Of a stretch of 64,000 bases of DNA, positions 8,412 through 16,104 are shown in pieces (the first letter of the stretch is position 1; the number at the start of each line of letters is the position of its first letter). Where the stretch lies: positions 2,170,001-2,234,000 of the forward strand of contig NZ_JAGIOK010000001.1 in the NCBI RefSeq assembly GCF_017876655.1, read 5' to 3'. Below the pieces are notes generated by a model. That model saw only the letters and a list, made by a program, of their open reading frames with translations, was not told where the DNA came from and ran no database searches. Source of the DNA: Microbacterium imperiale. Lineage in GTDB: Bacteria; Actinomycetota; Actinomycetes; Actinomycetales; Microbacteriaceae. A program made the translations under genes and the position numbers.

Positions 8412-8788
8412 GCGACACCTCCGACGCGGATGAAGACCGTTCCGGCGTCGACCGCCACGGGCCACACCCGCAGCGCGACCGGCTGCTTGCCCTGAGCGTC
8501 GAGGCACGCCCCCGTGCGCAGATCGAAGACCTGCTTGTACATCGGCGAGGCGACGGTCGGAGCGTCGCCCCGGGTGCCGACGATGCCGCGCGACATCACG
8601 TTCGCGCCGCTGTACGGATCGAGGTTGGATGTCGCGTGCACGCGGCCGTCGTGCAGCAGGAAGAGAGCGATCTGCTCATCGCCCAGCAGCGCCGCGCGGC
8701 CCCGCTCCACCTCGAGGTCGGCCATGCGGCACACGGCCGTCCACGCCGATCCACGCGTGCGCGCCGGCGTCTGGTCGATCAGGGTCAC
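8408..8788 (-). CDS. nirD: Nitrite reductase (NADH) small subunit NirD
   Basis: The 126-residue protein starts at a GTG overlapping the nirB stop (GTGA). It has the NirD fold, a Rieske-like domain without the Rieske Cys/His ligands: WTAVCRMADLEVERGRAALL, IALFLLHDGRVHATSNLDPYSGANVMSRGIVG, and VASPMYKQVFDLRTGACLD. It partners NirB in the cytoplasmic assimilatory nitrite reductase. Length is slightly above the usual ~108. It sits between nirB and the siroheme synthase with four-base overlaps on both sides, the tightest coupling in the operon. Confidence 0.93.
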   Translation of the reverse strand: MTLIDQTPARTRGSAWTAVCRMADLEVERGRAALLGDEQIALFLLHDGRVHATSNLDPYSGANVMSRGIVGTRGDAPTVASPMYKQVFDLRTGACLDAQGKQPVALRVWPVAVDAGTVFIRVGGVA

Positions 8789-11358
8789 CGCCGCACCTCC
8801 AGGGTCGTGCCCGCGATGAGCACGCGGTCGTCCGCACGCTCGTCCGCCGTCGCCGGGCGCGGCTGTCCGCGCTCGACGGTGTAGGCCAGCGAGGGATCGG
8901 GCGTCGTCGGGGCGTTGACGAACGAGGCGAACCGGCGCAGCTTGTCGGGGTCGGCGAGGGTCGCCGCCCACTCGTCCTCGTACGCGTCGATATGCCGCGC
9001 CATGGCGGCATCGAGGTCGGCGCAGATGCCGAGCGCATCGTCGAAGATGACGGCGCGCAGCCCGTCGATGCCGCCCTCGAGGTCTTCGAACCACGGAGCC
9101 GTGCGCTGCAGTCGGTCGGCCGTCGAGATGTAGTACATGAGGAAACGGTCGATCGCGGTGAGCAGGGCGTCGTCGTCGAGGTTCTCGGCGAGCAGCACCG
9201 CGTGCCGCGGCGTGAACCCGCCGTTGCCGCCGACGTAGACGTTCCACCCGGTCTCGGTCGCGATGACCCCGACGTCCTTGCCGCGGGCCTCGGCGCACTC
9301 GCGCGCGCAGCCCGAGACGCCGAGCTTGAACTTGTGCGGTGCGCGCAGTCCTCGGTATCGCAGCTCGAGGCGCACCGCCATGCCGACGGAGTCCTGCACC
9401 CCGTACCGGCACCACGTCGACCCGACGCACGACTTCACGGTGCGCAGCGACTTGCCGTACGCGTGTCCGGACTCGAAGCCGGCGTCGACGAGCCGCCCCC
9501 AGATCGCGGGCAGCTGTTCGAGGCGGGCGCCGAAGAGGTCGATGCGCTGTCCGCCGGTGATCTTCGTGTACAGGTTGAAGTCCTGCGCGACCTGCGCGAT
9601 CACGAGAAGCTTCGCGGGCGTGATCTCGCCCCCCGGGATGCGAGGGACCACCGAGTAGCTGCCGTCCTTCTGCATGTTCGCCATGACGTGGTCGTTCGTG
9701 TCTTGCAGGGTGGCGTTCTCGCCGTCGAGCACGTGGCGGCCGGTGAGGGTCGACAGGATGCTGGCGAGCGCGGGCTTGCAGATGTCGCACCCGCGGCCCG
9801 TGCCGAAGCGCTCGATCACGGCGCTGAACGTCGTCAGGCCCGATACCCGCACGGCATCGAAGAGCTGCCGGCGCGACAGGTCGAAGTGCTCGCAGAGCGC
9901 GTTGCTGACCGTCGCGCCCGACTTCGCGAGCTCGGCGCCGACGAGCTTCTTGATCATCGGTACGCACGAGCCGCAGGCCGCCCCGGCTTTCGTGCAGGCC
10001 TTCACCGCGGCGACATCCGTGCATCCCTCGTCGTGGACGGCCGAACGGATGCCGCCGGCGGTGACGCTGTTGCACGAGCAGACGAGGGCCGCACCGGGCA
10101 GCTCGCCGGTGGGGGCGGCGACGCCGCCGTCGGGCAGCAGGTATGCGGCCGGGTCGCCGCCGAGCGCGCCGCCCACGAGGGGACGCAGCGACCCGTAGGC
10201 CGACGCGTCGCCCACGAGGATGCCGCCGAGCAGCGTCTTCGCGTCGTCCGAGAGCACGAGCTTCTTGTAGACCCCGGCGACGGGGTCGGCGTAGACGACG
10301 TCGAGCGCGCCGGGCGTCTCGGCGAACGCATCGCCGAAGCTCGCGACATCCACGCCCGACAGCTTGAGCTTGGTCGACAGGTCGAAGCCGCCGAAGGCGG
10401 CCTCGAGCCCGAGCAGACGCGTCGCGGCGACCTCGGCCATCGCGTAGCCCGGTGCGACGAGCCCGACGCACTGCCCGCCGAAGCTCGCCACTTCGCCGAT
10501 CGCGAGGATGCGGTCATCCGAGGTGTCGCAGCGCTCGTCGATCACGACGCCGCCGCGCGGATCGACGGTCAGGCCCGCGCCCCGTGCGAGCTCGTCGCGG
10601 GGCCGGACGCCGACGGTGAAGACGACGACGTCGGTGTGCTCCCACGTGCCGTCGCGGAACTCCAGGCCCACGACCTGTCCGCTGCGATCGGCGTCGAGCC
10701 GCGTGGTCAGCGAGGACGTCCGCACCCCGATGCCGCGTGCCGTGATCAGGCGGCGCAGCGCGTCGCCGGCCGGGAGGTCGAGCTGCGCCGACATCAGCCT
10801 GTCGGAGGACTGCACGACGGTGCAGTCGACGTCGAGACCCTGCAGGGCGCCGGCCGCCTCGAGGCCGAGCAGGCCGCCGCCGATGACGGTTCCGGTGAGC
10901 CGCCGGCCGAGCTCGGCCGAGCGTCGCTGCACGAACGCCTCGAGGGCTTCGACGTCGTCGAGGGTGCGGTAGACGAAGCAGCCGTCGTGGTCGTAACCGT
11001 CCACCGCCAGTCGGGCCGCGTACGAACCCGTTGCGAGCACGAGCCGGTCGTAGCCGATGCGCTCGCCGGTGTCGGTCAGCACCTCTGCGGTCTCGCGGTC
11101 GATGCGGGTCGCCGTGCGGCCCCGCAGAAAGCGCACGCGCTCGTCGTCGAGGGGTGACCGGTCGAGCTCGAGGTCCTCCGCGGAGGCGCCCGCGAAGAAC
11201 GAGGTCAGCCCGACCCGGTCGTACGGGTGGCGGGGCTCATCCCCCACGATCGTGACTCGCCACGTGTCGCCCGCCCGGCTGAGGAGGCTCTCGACGAAGC
11301 GGTGAGCGACCATGCCCGCCCCGACCACCACGACGTGCGCGGGACCGGTGGGGCTCAT
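8785..11358 (-). CDS. nirB: Nitrite reductase (NADH) large subunit NirB
   Basis: The 857-residue protein reduces nitrite to ammonium with NADH. In order: an FAD/NAD-binding oxidoreductase (VVVVGAGMVAHRFVE at residue 8; GTVIGGGLLGLEAAGAL; ILAIGEVASF), a BFD-like [2Fe-2S] domain near residue 424 (CSCNSVTAGGIR, then CGSC), nitrite/sulfite reductase ferredoxin-like domains, and the siroheme/[4Fe-4S] cysteines CVGSTWC (~643) and CARECAE (~681). The ATG at 11358 was chosen because the dinucleotide-binding motif follows directly; 24 upstream in-frame codons are ignored. A GlnR-like box sits 45-60 bases upstream, so control by nitrogen supply is likely. All expected cofactor motifs are intact. Confidence 0.95.
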   Translation of the reverse strand: MSPTGPAHVVVVGAGMVAHRFVESLLSRAGDTWRVTIVGDEPRHPYDRVGLTSFFAGASAEDLELDRSPLDDERVRFLRGRTATRIDRETAEVLTDTGERIGYDRLVLATGSYAARLAVDGYDHDGCFVYRTLDDVEALEAFVQRRSAELGRRLTGTVIGGGLLGLEAAGALQGLDVDCTVVQSSDRLMSAQLDLPAGDALRRLITARGIGVRTSSLTTRLDADRSGQVVGLEFRDGTWEHTDVVVFTVGVRPRDELARGAGLTVDPRGGVVIDERCDTSDDRILAIGEVASFGGQCVGLVAPGYAMAEVAATRLLGLEAAFGGFDLSTKLKLSGVDVASFGDAFAETPGALDVVYADPVAGVYKKLVLSDDAKTLLGGILVGDASAYGSLRPLVGGALGGDPAAYLLPDGGVAAPTGELPGAALVCSCNSVTAGGIRSAVHDEGCTDVAAVKACTKAGAACGSCVPMIKKLVGAELAKSGATVSNALCEHFDLSRRQLFDAVRVSGLTTFSAVIERFGTGRGCDICKPALASILSTLTGRHVLDGENATLQDTNDHVMANMQKDGSYSVVPRIPGGEITPAKLLVIAQVAQDFNLYTKITGGQRIDLFGARLEQLPAIWGRLVDAGFESGHAYGKSLRTVKSCVGSTWCRYGVQDSVGMAVRLELRYRGLRAPHKFKLGVSGCARECAEARGKDVGVIATETGWNVYVGGNGGFTPRHAVLLAENLDDDALLTAIDRFLMYYISTADRLQRTAPWFEDLEGGIDGLRAVIFDDALGICADLDAAMARHIDAYEDEWAATLADPDKLRRFASFVNAPTTPDPSLAYTVERGQPRPATADERADDRVLIAGTTLEVRR

Positions 11359-11402
11359 GTCGCGACCGTACGCGCGGGAGGTTGCCACCGCGTCAGGGGC
11401 GT

Positions 11403-11418
11403 GTTTCGCGTTGTTTAC
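11403..11418 (-). promoter_or_regulatory. Putative GlnR box upstream of nirB
   Basis: On the minus strand this reads GTAAA-CAACGC-GAAAC. It matches the actinobacterial GlnR consensus gTnAc-n6-GaAAc at all but one of the defined positions and has the exact 5-6-5 spacing. It lies 45-60 bases upstream of the nirB ATG, in the 75-base gap after the nitrite channel gene. This suggests nirB has its own nitrogen-controlled promoter as well as read-through. Binding is inferred, not shown. Confidence 0.6.
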
Positions 11419-11433
11419 GGAGCGGGCCACGGG

Positions 11434-12336
11434 TCACACCCGGGACGTCTCGGGCTCGACGGCGGCGGTGGCTGCGGCGGCATCCGTCGGCGCCGGGCTC
11501 GTCACGGTGCGGGCCCGCTTCGAGGCGCGGATCCGTCGCGGCGAGGCGGGCCGGCCGTAGGTGAGGTACAGCGGGATCGCGACGAAGACGAGGCCACCGA
11601 CGAGGTTGCCGAGCACCGTGGGGATCTCGTTCCAGATCAGGTAGTCCATGATCGTGAAGTCGCCGCCGAGCAGCAGGCCCGAGGGGAACAGGAACATGTT
11701 CACGATCGAGTGCTCGAAGCCCATGAAGAAGAAGAGCATGATCGGCATCCACATCGCGACGATCTTGCCGATGACGTCCTTCGAGATCATCGCCAGGACG
11801 ACGCCGGTGGCGACCATCCAGTTGCACAGCACGCCGCGGATGAAGAGCGTCAGCATGCCCGCGGCGCCGTGGTCGGCGTAGCCCACCGTGCGCCCCTCGC
11901 CGATGTGTCCGATGGCCTCGCCGACCTCGTTCGGCGGCGTCGAGAACCCATACGTGACGACGATCGCCATGAGCACCGCCACGGTGAACGCGCCGATGAA
12001 GTTGCCGAGGAACACCAGCCCCCAGTTGCGCAGGATGCCGCCGAGCGTCACCCCCGGCCGGCGGTCGAACCACGCCAGCGGTGCGAGCACGAAGACCCCG
12101 GTGAGCAGGTCGTAGCCGAGCAGGTACAGCATGATGAAGCCGATGGGGAAGAGCACCGCCCCGAGCAGCGGGCTGCCGGTCGTCACCGAGACGGTGATGG
12201 CGAACGCGGCGGCGATCGTGAGCACCGCGCCGCCCATGATGGATCGGACGAGGGTGTCGCGGGTCGAGAGCATGACCTTCGACGCACCCGCGTCGATCAC
12301 GGTCTGCACGAGTTCGGTGGGCTTGACGTAGGACAT
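11434..12336 (-). CDS. Formate/nitrite transporter family channel
   Basis: The 300-residue membrane protein has six hydrophobic segments and FNT family signatures: GNFIGAFTVAVL, RGVLCNWMVATGVVLAM, and FEHSIVNMFLFPSGLLLGGDF. The C-terminal ~35 residues are basic then Ala/Thr-rich and probably cytoplasmic. The FNT group includes FocA, NirC and HSC. As the first gene before nirBD in a leftward operon it most likely imports nitrite. A strong ribosome site (GAAGGAGG) precedes the ATG. A weak GlnR-like box is ~92 bases upstream. Confidence 0.9.
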   Translation of the reverse strand: MSYVKPTELVQTVIDAGASKVMLSTRDTLVRSIMGGAVLTIAAAFAITVSVTTGSPLLGAVLFPIGFIMLYLLGYDLLTGVFVLAPLAWFDRRPGVTLGGILRNWGLVFLGNFIGAFTVAVLMAIVVTYGFSTPPNEVGEAIGHIGEGRTVGYADHGAAGMLTLFIRGVLCNWMVATGVVLAMISKDVIGKIVAMWMPIMLFFFMGFEHSIVNMFLFPSGLLLGGDFTIMDYLIWNEIPTVLGNLVGGLVFVAIPLYLTYGRPASPRRIRASKRARTVTSPAPTDAAAATAAVEPETSRV

Positions 12337-12427
12337 TGGCGTCCTCCTTCGGTCGAGAGCCGGTGGGTATGGTGCTCGACGCTAGAGGCGGGGTGTTTCC
12401 CCGTCGGTCTCGCTGATCGTCCGTTCC

Positions 12428-12443
12428 GTTACCTCTTTCTCAC
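12428..12443 (-). promoter_or_regulatory. Possible degenerate GlnR box upstream of the nitrite channel gene
   Basis: The minus strand reads GTGAG-AAAGAG-GTAAC, with the 5-6-5 spacing of GlnR boxes but two or three departures from the consensus. It lies 92-107 bases upstream of the FNT channel start and also upstream of the divergent MOSC gene. Support comes mainly from the better box at 11403 in the same operon. Confidence 0.3.
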
Positions 12444-12501
12444 TTCGCGCGCTCGCCGGTTGTGAGATCGACGACGGGCGCCGGTGGTGCAGAGTAGCGG
12501 T

Positions 12502-13299
12502 GTGCCCGTCGTCTCCGCCCTGTACCGCTACCCCGTCAAGGGCTTCACGCCCGAGGAACGCGACGAGCTCGTCGTCCAGGCCGACGGCCGCATCGCCGGC
12601 GACCGCGTGCTGGCCTTCCGCTTCGCCGACGCGGTGGAGCCCGAGGATGCCGACGGCCTCGAGTCGTGGCCGAAGAGCCGGGGCCTCGCGCTCATGGACT
12701 TCCCGGCGCTGGCTCGCGTTGCGCTGACCTTCGACTCCGGCGAGCGTCGCCTGCGGCTGAGCGTCGACGGCAGCGTGCTGGCCGAAGCGGCCCTCGACGA
12801 TGCCGGCCGGCGCGAGCTCGAGAAGGCGATCACCGCGTTCGTGCAGGAGTCGGGCGACGCGCGACGGCTCGACCGCGAGGGCGTGCTGCCGCTGCGACTC
12901 GTCGGCGACGGCGCGACCTCGCGCTTCCAGGACCGCGCCCGCGGCTACGTCTCGCTGCACGGAGAGGCCTCGGTCGCGAAGGTGGATGCCGCGGTGCCGG
13001 CCCCCGTCGACAGTCGCCGGTTCCGCTCGAACATCGTCATCGCGGGTGTCCCACCCTGGGACGAGCTGGCCTGGCGCGGCCGCATCCGGATCGGCGAGGT
13101 CGCCTTCGACGTGCAGAAGCCCATCGGGCGGTGCGCCGCGATCATGGCCAACCCCGACACGGGCGAGCGCGACGCCCGGCTGCTGCGGGTGCTGACGACC
13201 GAGTTCGATCAGGCCGAGCCGACCCTCGGCATCCTGCTCCTTCCCGCCGCCGGCGGGGGAGTGGTGCGGGTCGGCGACGAGGTCGCGGTCGAGGGCTGA
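12502..13299 (+). CDS. MOSC domain-containing protein
   Basis: The protein of about 265 residues has the MOSC N-terminal beta-barrel (VSALYRYPVKGFTPEE near the start) and a MOSC domain with the conserved cysteine in KPIGRCAAIMANPDTGERD (~residue 215), the position used for sulfur or molybdenum-cofactor chemistry in this family. The substrate is unknown; relatives include YiiM/YcbX and mARC. I prefer the GTG at 12502, which is directly followed by the conserved core; a GTG at 12484 would add six codons. There is no ribosome site, so translation may be leaderless. Divergent from the nitrite operon, it could be linked to molybdoenzyme metabolism, but no nitrate reductase is visible. Confidence 0.85.
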   Translation: MPVVSALYRYPVKGFTPEERDELVVQADGRIAGDRVLAFRFADAVEPEDADGLESWPKSRGLALMDFPALARVALTFDSGERRLRLSVDGSVLAEAALDDAGRRELEKAITAFVQESGDARRLDREGVLPLRLVGDGATSRFQDRARGYVSLHGEASVAKVDAAVPAPVDSRRFRSNIVIAGVPPWDELAWRGRIRIGEVAFDVQKPIGRCAAIMANPDTGERDARLLRVLTTEFDQAEPTLGILLLPAAGGGVVRVGDEVAVEG

Positions 13300-13338
13300 A
13301 CCGGGGCGGGGTGGCGCCGGGAGGAAGGTGGCCACTCG

Positions 13339-13785
13339 GTGCCCCTCGCCGTCGTTGGACAGAAAGGCTCCGTCGGCAGACGACAACCGTCATGAACCTG
13401 GCAGCCGTTCTGTCCAGCAACGCCCGCGTCCTCGTCGCCGACGTCGACCCGCAGCGAAGCGCTACCGACTGGGCTGGGGCCGGCGGCGACTGCGTGCCCT
13501 TCGACTTCGACACGGCAGAGAACCCGCAGGTGCTCGCGAATCTCCGGAACGAAGCGCGACCCGTCCGCGGTCAGGCCTAAGGACGACGCCCTCGAAATGC
13601 TCGACGAAATGAACCTGGCGCACTTGCGCGGCGTCATCCGCGAGTAGGTGATGCACGCCGACGCGCCCCTGACCGGCGTGGTGGTCACCACCTACCCGCG
13701 CAGCCGAGCACCGGCCGACGGGATCGACGACTACAAAGACCTGGCCCTGGAACTCACGAGCCTCTGGGCCGGTGCTGCCAGTCGC
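13339..13785 (+). pseudogene. Broken parA-like ATPase
   Basis: A GTG at 13339 after GAGGAAGG opens MPLAVVGQKGSVG, the first half of a ParA Walker A. At 13378-13379 one base appears lost; restoring an A gives KGSVGKTTT, and the next frame continues TVMNLAAVLSS, ARVLVADVDPQRSATDWAG. This is the ParA beta-strand with the catalytic Asp. The match fades after 13555. A later segment (DDALEMLDEMNLAHLRGVI, an in-frame stop at ~13646, then DAPLTGVVVTTYPRSRAP and IDDYKDLALELTSLW) may be the C-terminal remnant. The middle ParA motif (DTPG) is missing. So there is a frameshift, a stop and an internal deletion. It probably came from a plasmid or integrative element; its tail overlaps the end of the ABC-F gene. 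Confidence 0.7.
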
Positions 13786-15401
13786 AACGAGGGCCAGCCG
13801 TCGACGTCGCGGAGAAGCTGGCGGTCGTGGGTGGATACGATCACAGCCGCTTGGGTGGCGTTGAGCGCGTCGGTCAGTTCGTCGACGAGCGCGATCGAGA
13901 GGTGGTTGCTCGGTTCGTCGAGCAGGAGCACGTGCGGCTTGGTGGCGAGCACCAGGGCCAGGTCGAGACGACGTTGCTGGCCCATCGACAGCTCACCTAT
14001 CCGTTTGCCCGACTCGCGGGCGCGAAGGAGCCCGAGCTGCGACAGACCGACGGCCTCGCTCGCCTGGACGGTGCCGGCCGCCACGAGTGTGTCGACGTAG
14101 GCCGCGTACACCTCGCTTGCGCGGCGATCCAGCGGCAGCGCGGTCTCCTGATGGAGGAACGCAAGCCGGACATGCGATGGACGACGAACGCTGCCCGTGT
14201 CCGCGTGCAGATCACCCGCTGCAACGCTCAATAGAGTGGACTTCCCGGCCCCGTTGGGTCCGGTTACGACCAGACGCCCCCGGTGCGCCAGCGAGAGCGT
14301 CACCGGGCGCGTGAGCCTGCCGGCCACGGTCACCTCATCCACACTCAGCAGCACCGCTCCGGTTCGCGTCGCGAGGTCCGGGAAGCGGAACACTTGCGGC
14401 GGCTCGGGGACGGTCACCGCGTGCGCTTCGAGCTGTTCCTGCCGGCGGTGCACACTCTGCACGAGCCCGCCCGCGCGCGTCGCCCGTCCGTGCTTGTTGG
14501 TTCCCTTCTCTGGCCGCCAGCCCGAGACGAGACGGTTCTGCGCTGAGCTGAGACTGTCCTGCAGTCGCCCGAGCTCGGTCTGCTGTCGCTCGTATTCTTG
14601 CTCCCACCTTTCGCGCTCCGCGCGCCGGCCTTCCCGGTAGCCGGCGTAGCCGTTGCCGTACACGCGCACCCGATCGTCGGGGGTTGGGTCGAGGTCGACG
14701 ATCGTCTCCGCGACGTCGGATAGCAGCGCGCGATCGTGGGTGACGACGACCACGCCGCCCTTGCGCGACCGCAGTTGCGCGGTCAGGAACTCGAGCCCGC
14801 TCCTGTCGAGATGGTTCGTCGGCTCGTCGAGCAACAGAAAATCGTCATCGGCGCCGAGCAGGCACGCCAAGCGCACCCGGTACCGCTGCCCGACGGAGAG
14901 GTCGTGCAGTCGGCAGGCGGGATCGGTTTCGGCGTCAAGCGCTTCCAGCGCGATCTGCACCCGCCGTTCGGCGTCCCACGCATCGAGGACTTCTGCGTGC
15001 TCCAGAGCGGCGGCATATCGCTCCTCAGCTCCGGTGACGCCCGCCGAGAGTGACGCCGCGGCCGAATTGAGGGACGCCAGGGCGGCCAGCGGCTGCGCGA
15101 TCGCTTCCGCGACCGCCTGGCCCACAGTTCTGTCGTCGCCGCTCGGCATTTCCTGTTCGGCTATGCCGAGCGTCCCGAGTCGCTGCACTACTCCGCTGTC
15201 CGGGGCAAGAGCGCCGCTGAGGACGTGCAGGAGCGTCGACTTACCCCGGCCGTTCTCGCCCACGATCGCTACGCGCGAGGTGGCCGTGATCGTGAGGTCA
15301 ACGTGGTTGAGGACGGGGGTGGCTCCGCGCATCACAGAGACGTCGGACGCGATGAGCTGCGCGTGATGGCGCGCGGGTAGAGGGGTCTTGAGGGAGAGCA
15401 T
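13731..15401 (-). CDS. ABC-F ATPase, antibiotic-resistance (ribosome protection) type
   Basis: The 556-residue protein has two ABC domains and no membrane segments. Domain 1: Walker A GENGRGKST (~residue 48), signature LSVGQRYRVRLA, Walker B FLLLDEPTNHLD. Domain 2: Walker A GPNGAGKST (~363), signature LSMGQQRRLDLALV, Walker B VLLLDEPSNHLS. Between them is a charged linker of roughly 80 residues (RRAERERWEQEYERQQTELGRLQ). This matches actinobacterial TlrC/OleB-like ABC-F proteins, which displace macrolide, lincosamide or pleuromutilin drugs from ribosomes; housekeeping EttA-type ABC-F proteins differ in linker. The last ~20 residues read into the parA remnant on the other strand, so the native C-terminus may have been lost. 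An unusually long leader precedes the ATG, which has a GGAGG site. The drug class cannot be told. Confidence 0.85.
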   Translation of the reverse strand: MLSLKTPLPARHHAQLIASDVSVMRGATPVLNHVDLTITATSRVAIVGENGRGKSTLLHVLSGALAPDSGVVQRLGTLGIAEQEMPSGDDRTVGQAVAEAIAQPLAALASLNSAAASLSAGVTGAEERYAAALEHAEVLDAWDAERRVQIALEALDAETDPACRLHDLSVGQRYRVRLACLLGADDDFLLLDEPTNHLDRSGLEFLTAQLRSRKGGVVVVTHDRALLSDVAETIVDLDPTPDDRVRVYGNGYAGYREGRRAERERWEQEYERQQTELGRLQDSLSSAQNRLVSGWRPEKGTNKHGRATRAGGLVQSVHRRQEQLEAHAVTVPEPPQVFRFPDLATRTGAVLLSVDEVTVAGRLTRPVTLSLAHRGRLVVTGPNGAGKSTLLSVAAGDLHADTGSVRRPSHVRLAFLHQETALPLDRRASEVYAAYVDTLVAAGTVQASEAVGLSQLGLLRARESGKRIGELSMGQQRRLDLALVLATKPHVLLLDEPSNHLSIALVDELTDALNATQAAVIVSTHDRQLLRDVDGWPSLRLAAPAQRLVSSRARSL

Positions 15402-15571
15402 TCGTATCCTCCGGAACGACGCACCGCACGGCTGAGAAGCGTGCGCGGGTGCGCAAGATGACGGCGACCCGTGCAGGGTCGAGGACGAGCGGCCGCCGCA
15501 GGCTCGGATGACTCAACGAGCGCGGTAAGCCTCACTCAGCCGTCACAGGAAGTACAAATGCACGTTTCAAG
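15402..15571 (-). promoter_or_regulatory. Leader of the ABC-F gene: possible -35 box, upstream ORF and two hairpins
   Basis: Reading leftward, TTGAAA at 15570-15565 is a possible -35, and 17 bases later TGTGAC is a weak -10. A short ORF starts at GTG 15535 with MRLTALVESSEP and overlaps the ABC-F start in another frame; a TTG at 15516 opens a second frame with ILRTRARF. Between them and the ABC-F ATG lie two small hairpins, GACCC-tgcac-GGGTC and TGCGC-accc-GCGCA. Antibiotic-inducible ABC-F and erm genes often use drug-stalled leader peptides to relieve attenuation, and Arg-rich motifs favour macrolide stalling. That reading is inference. Confidence 0.4.
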
Positions 15572-15690
15572 GGTAGGCGCGATCCGCGCCGCTATGCAAC
15601 AGCGCGAGACCTTGTAGGTTTCCGCGATCGCTCGAAACTGATCGATTTCGGCACGGCTGGCGAGCAGCTCCGTCGGACGCGACCGGTGGC
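15542..15690 (-). pseudogene. Degenerate coding remnant of unknown origin
   Basis: One minus-strand frame gives PTELLASRAEIDQFRAIAE, TYKVSRCCIAARI and CICTSCDG, then a stop. The first part looks like the C-terminal helix-turn-helix tail of a larger cytoplasmic protein (the ELL...FA...GVSR...R pattern seen at the end of ImmA/IrrE-type proteins), but upstream it runs into unrelated repeat DNA with no start. No function is claimed. It adds to the evidence that the 13.3-16.1 kb stretch is a scar of inserted DNA. Confidence 0.25.
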
Positions 15691-15702
15691 CGCGTCCCTT
15701 TC

Positions 15703-15727
15703 GCATTGGAGGGGCTGACGGGAATCG
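15703..15727. repeat. 25-bp direct repeat of the tRNA-Gly 3' end (copy at 16101-16125)
   Basis: These 25 bases are identical to 16101-16125, which contains the CCA end, the 3' acceptor strand and part of the T-arm of the downstream tRNA-Gly gene. The copies are 398 bases apart, flank the 60-bp tandem repeats, and the bases just outside (ccggtggccgc) are also similar. A tRNA 3'-end duplication is the classic footprint of site-specific integration (attL/attR), but local slippage or duplication could also explain it. Confidence 0.75.
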
Positions 15728-15730
15728 TCC

Positions 15731-16030
15731 CCACCGCCTCCTCCACGCATCGCTGCGCGCTGCGCGGAGCCTCGGGCGGCGTGGGCCCACCCACCGCCTC
15801 CTCCACGCATCGCTGCGCGCTGCGCGGAGCCTCGGGCGGCGTGGGCCCACCCACCGCCTCCTCCACGCATCGCTGCGCGCTGCGCGGAGCCTCGGGCGGC
15901 GTGGGCCCACCCACCGCCTCCTCCACGCATCGCTGCGCGCTGCGCGGAGCCTCGGGCGGCGTGGGCCCACCCACCGCCTCCTCCACGCATCGCTGCGCGC
16001 TGCGCGGAGCCCCGGGCGGCGTGGGCCCAC
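15731..16030. repeat. Tandem repeat, five 60-bp units
   Basis: Five units start at 15731, 15791, 15851, 15911 and 15971. Units 1-4 are identical; unit 5 has one difference (gcctcggg becomes gccccggg). Each unit ends in the perfect palindrome GTGGGCCCAC and contains ctgcgcgctgcgcgg, so each can fold into a hairpin; CCACCGCC at the start can pair with GGCGGCGTGG. Because 60 is a multiple of 3, all frames stay open and give false low-complexity ORFs. The array lies just past the 3' end of tRNA-Gly. The 15402-16104 stretch otherwise holds only the ABC-F leader and a coding remnant. Confidence 0.95.
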
Positions 16031-16104
16031 CCGCGAGCGAGTCGGTTCGGACGGCAACACCGCGAATGCCCCGCCGCGCGGCCGGTGGCCGCCCGTCGGG
16101 GCAT

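Noticed and set aside
6040..8418. A single 792-codon protein covering hemD-like and cobA regions
   Set aside because: The first 400 codons are an Arg-rich shadow of cobA; the real gene starts at the GTG at 7185, coupled to the cobA stop.
15731..16030. CRISPR-like array
   Set aside because: The units are contiguous with no unique spacers, and there are no cas genes nearby.
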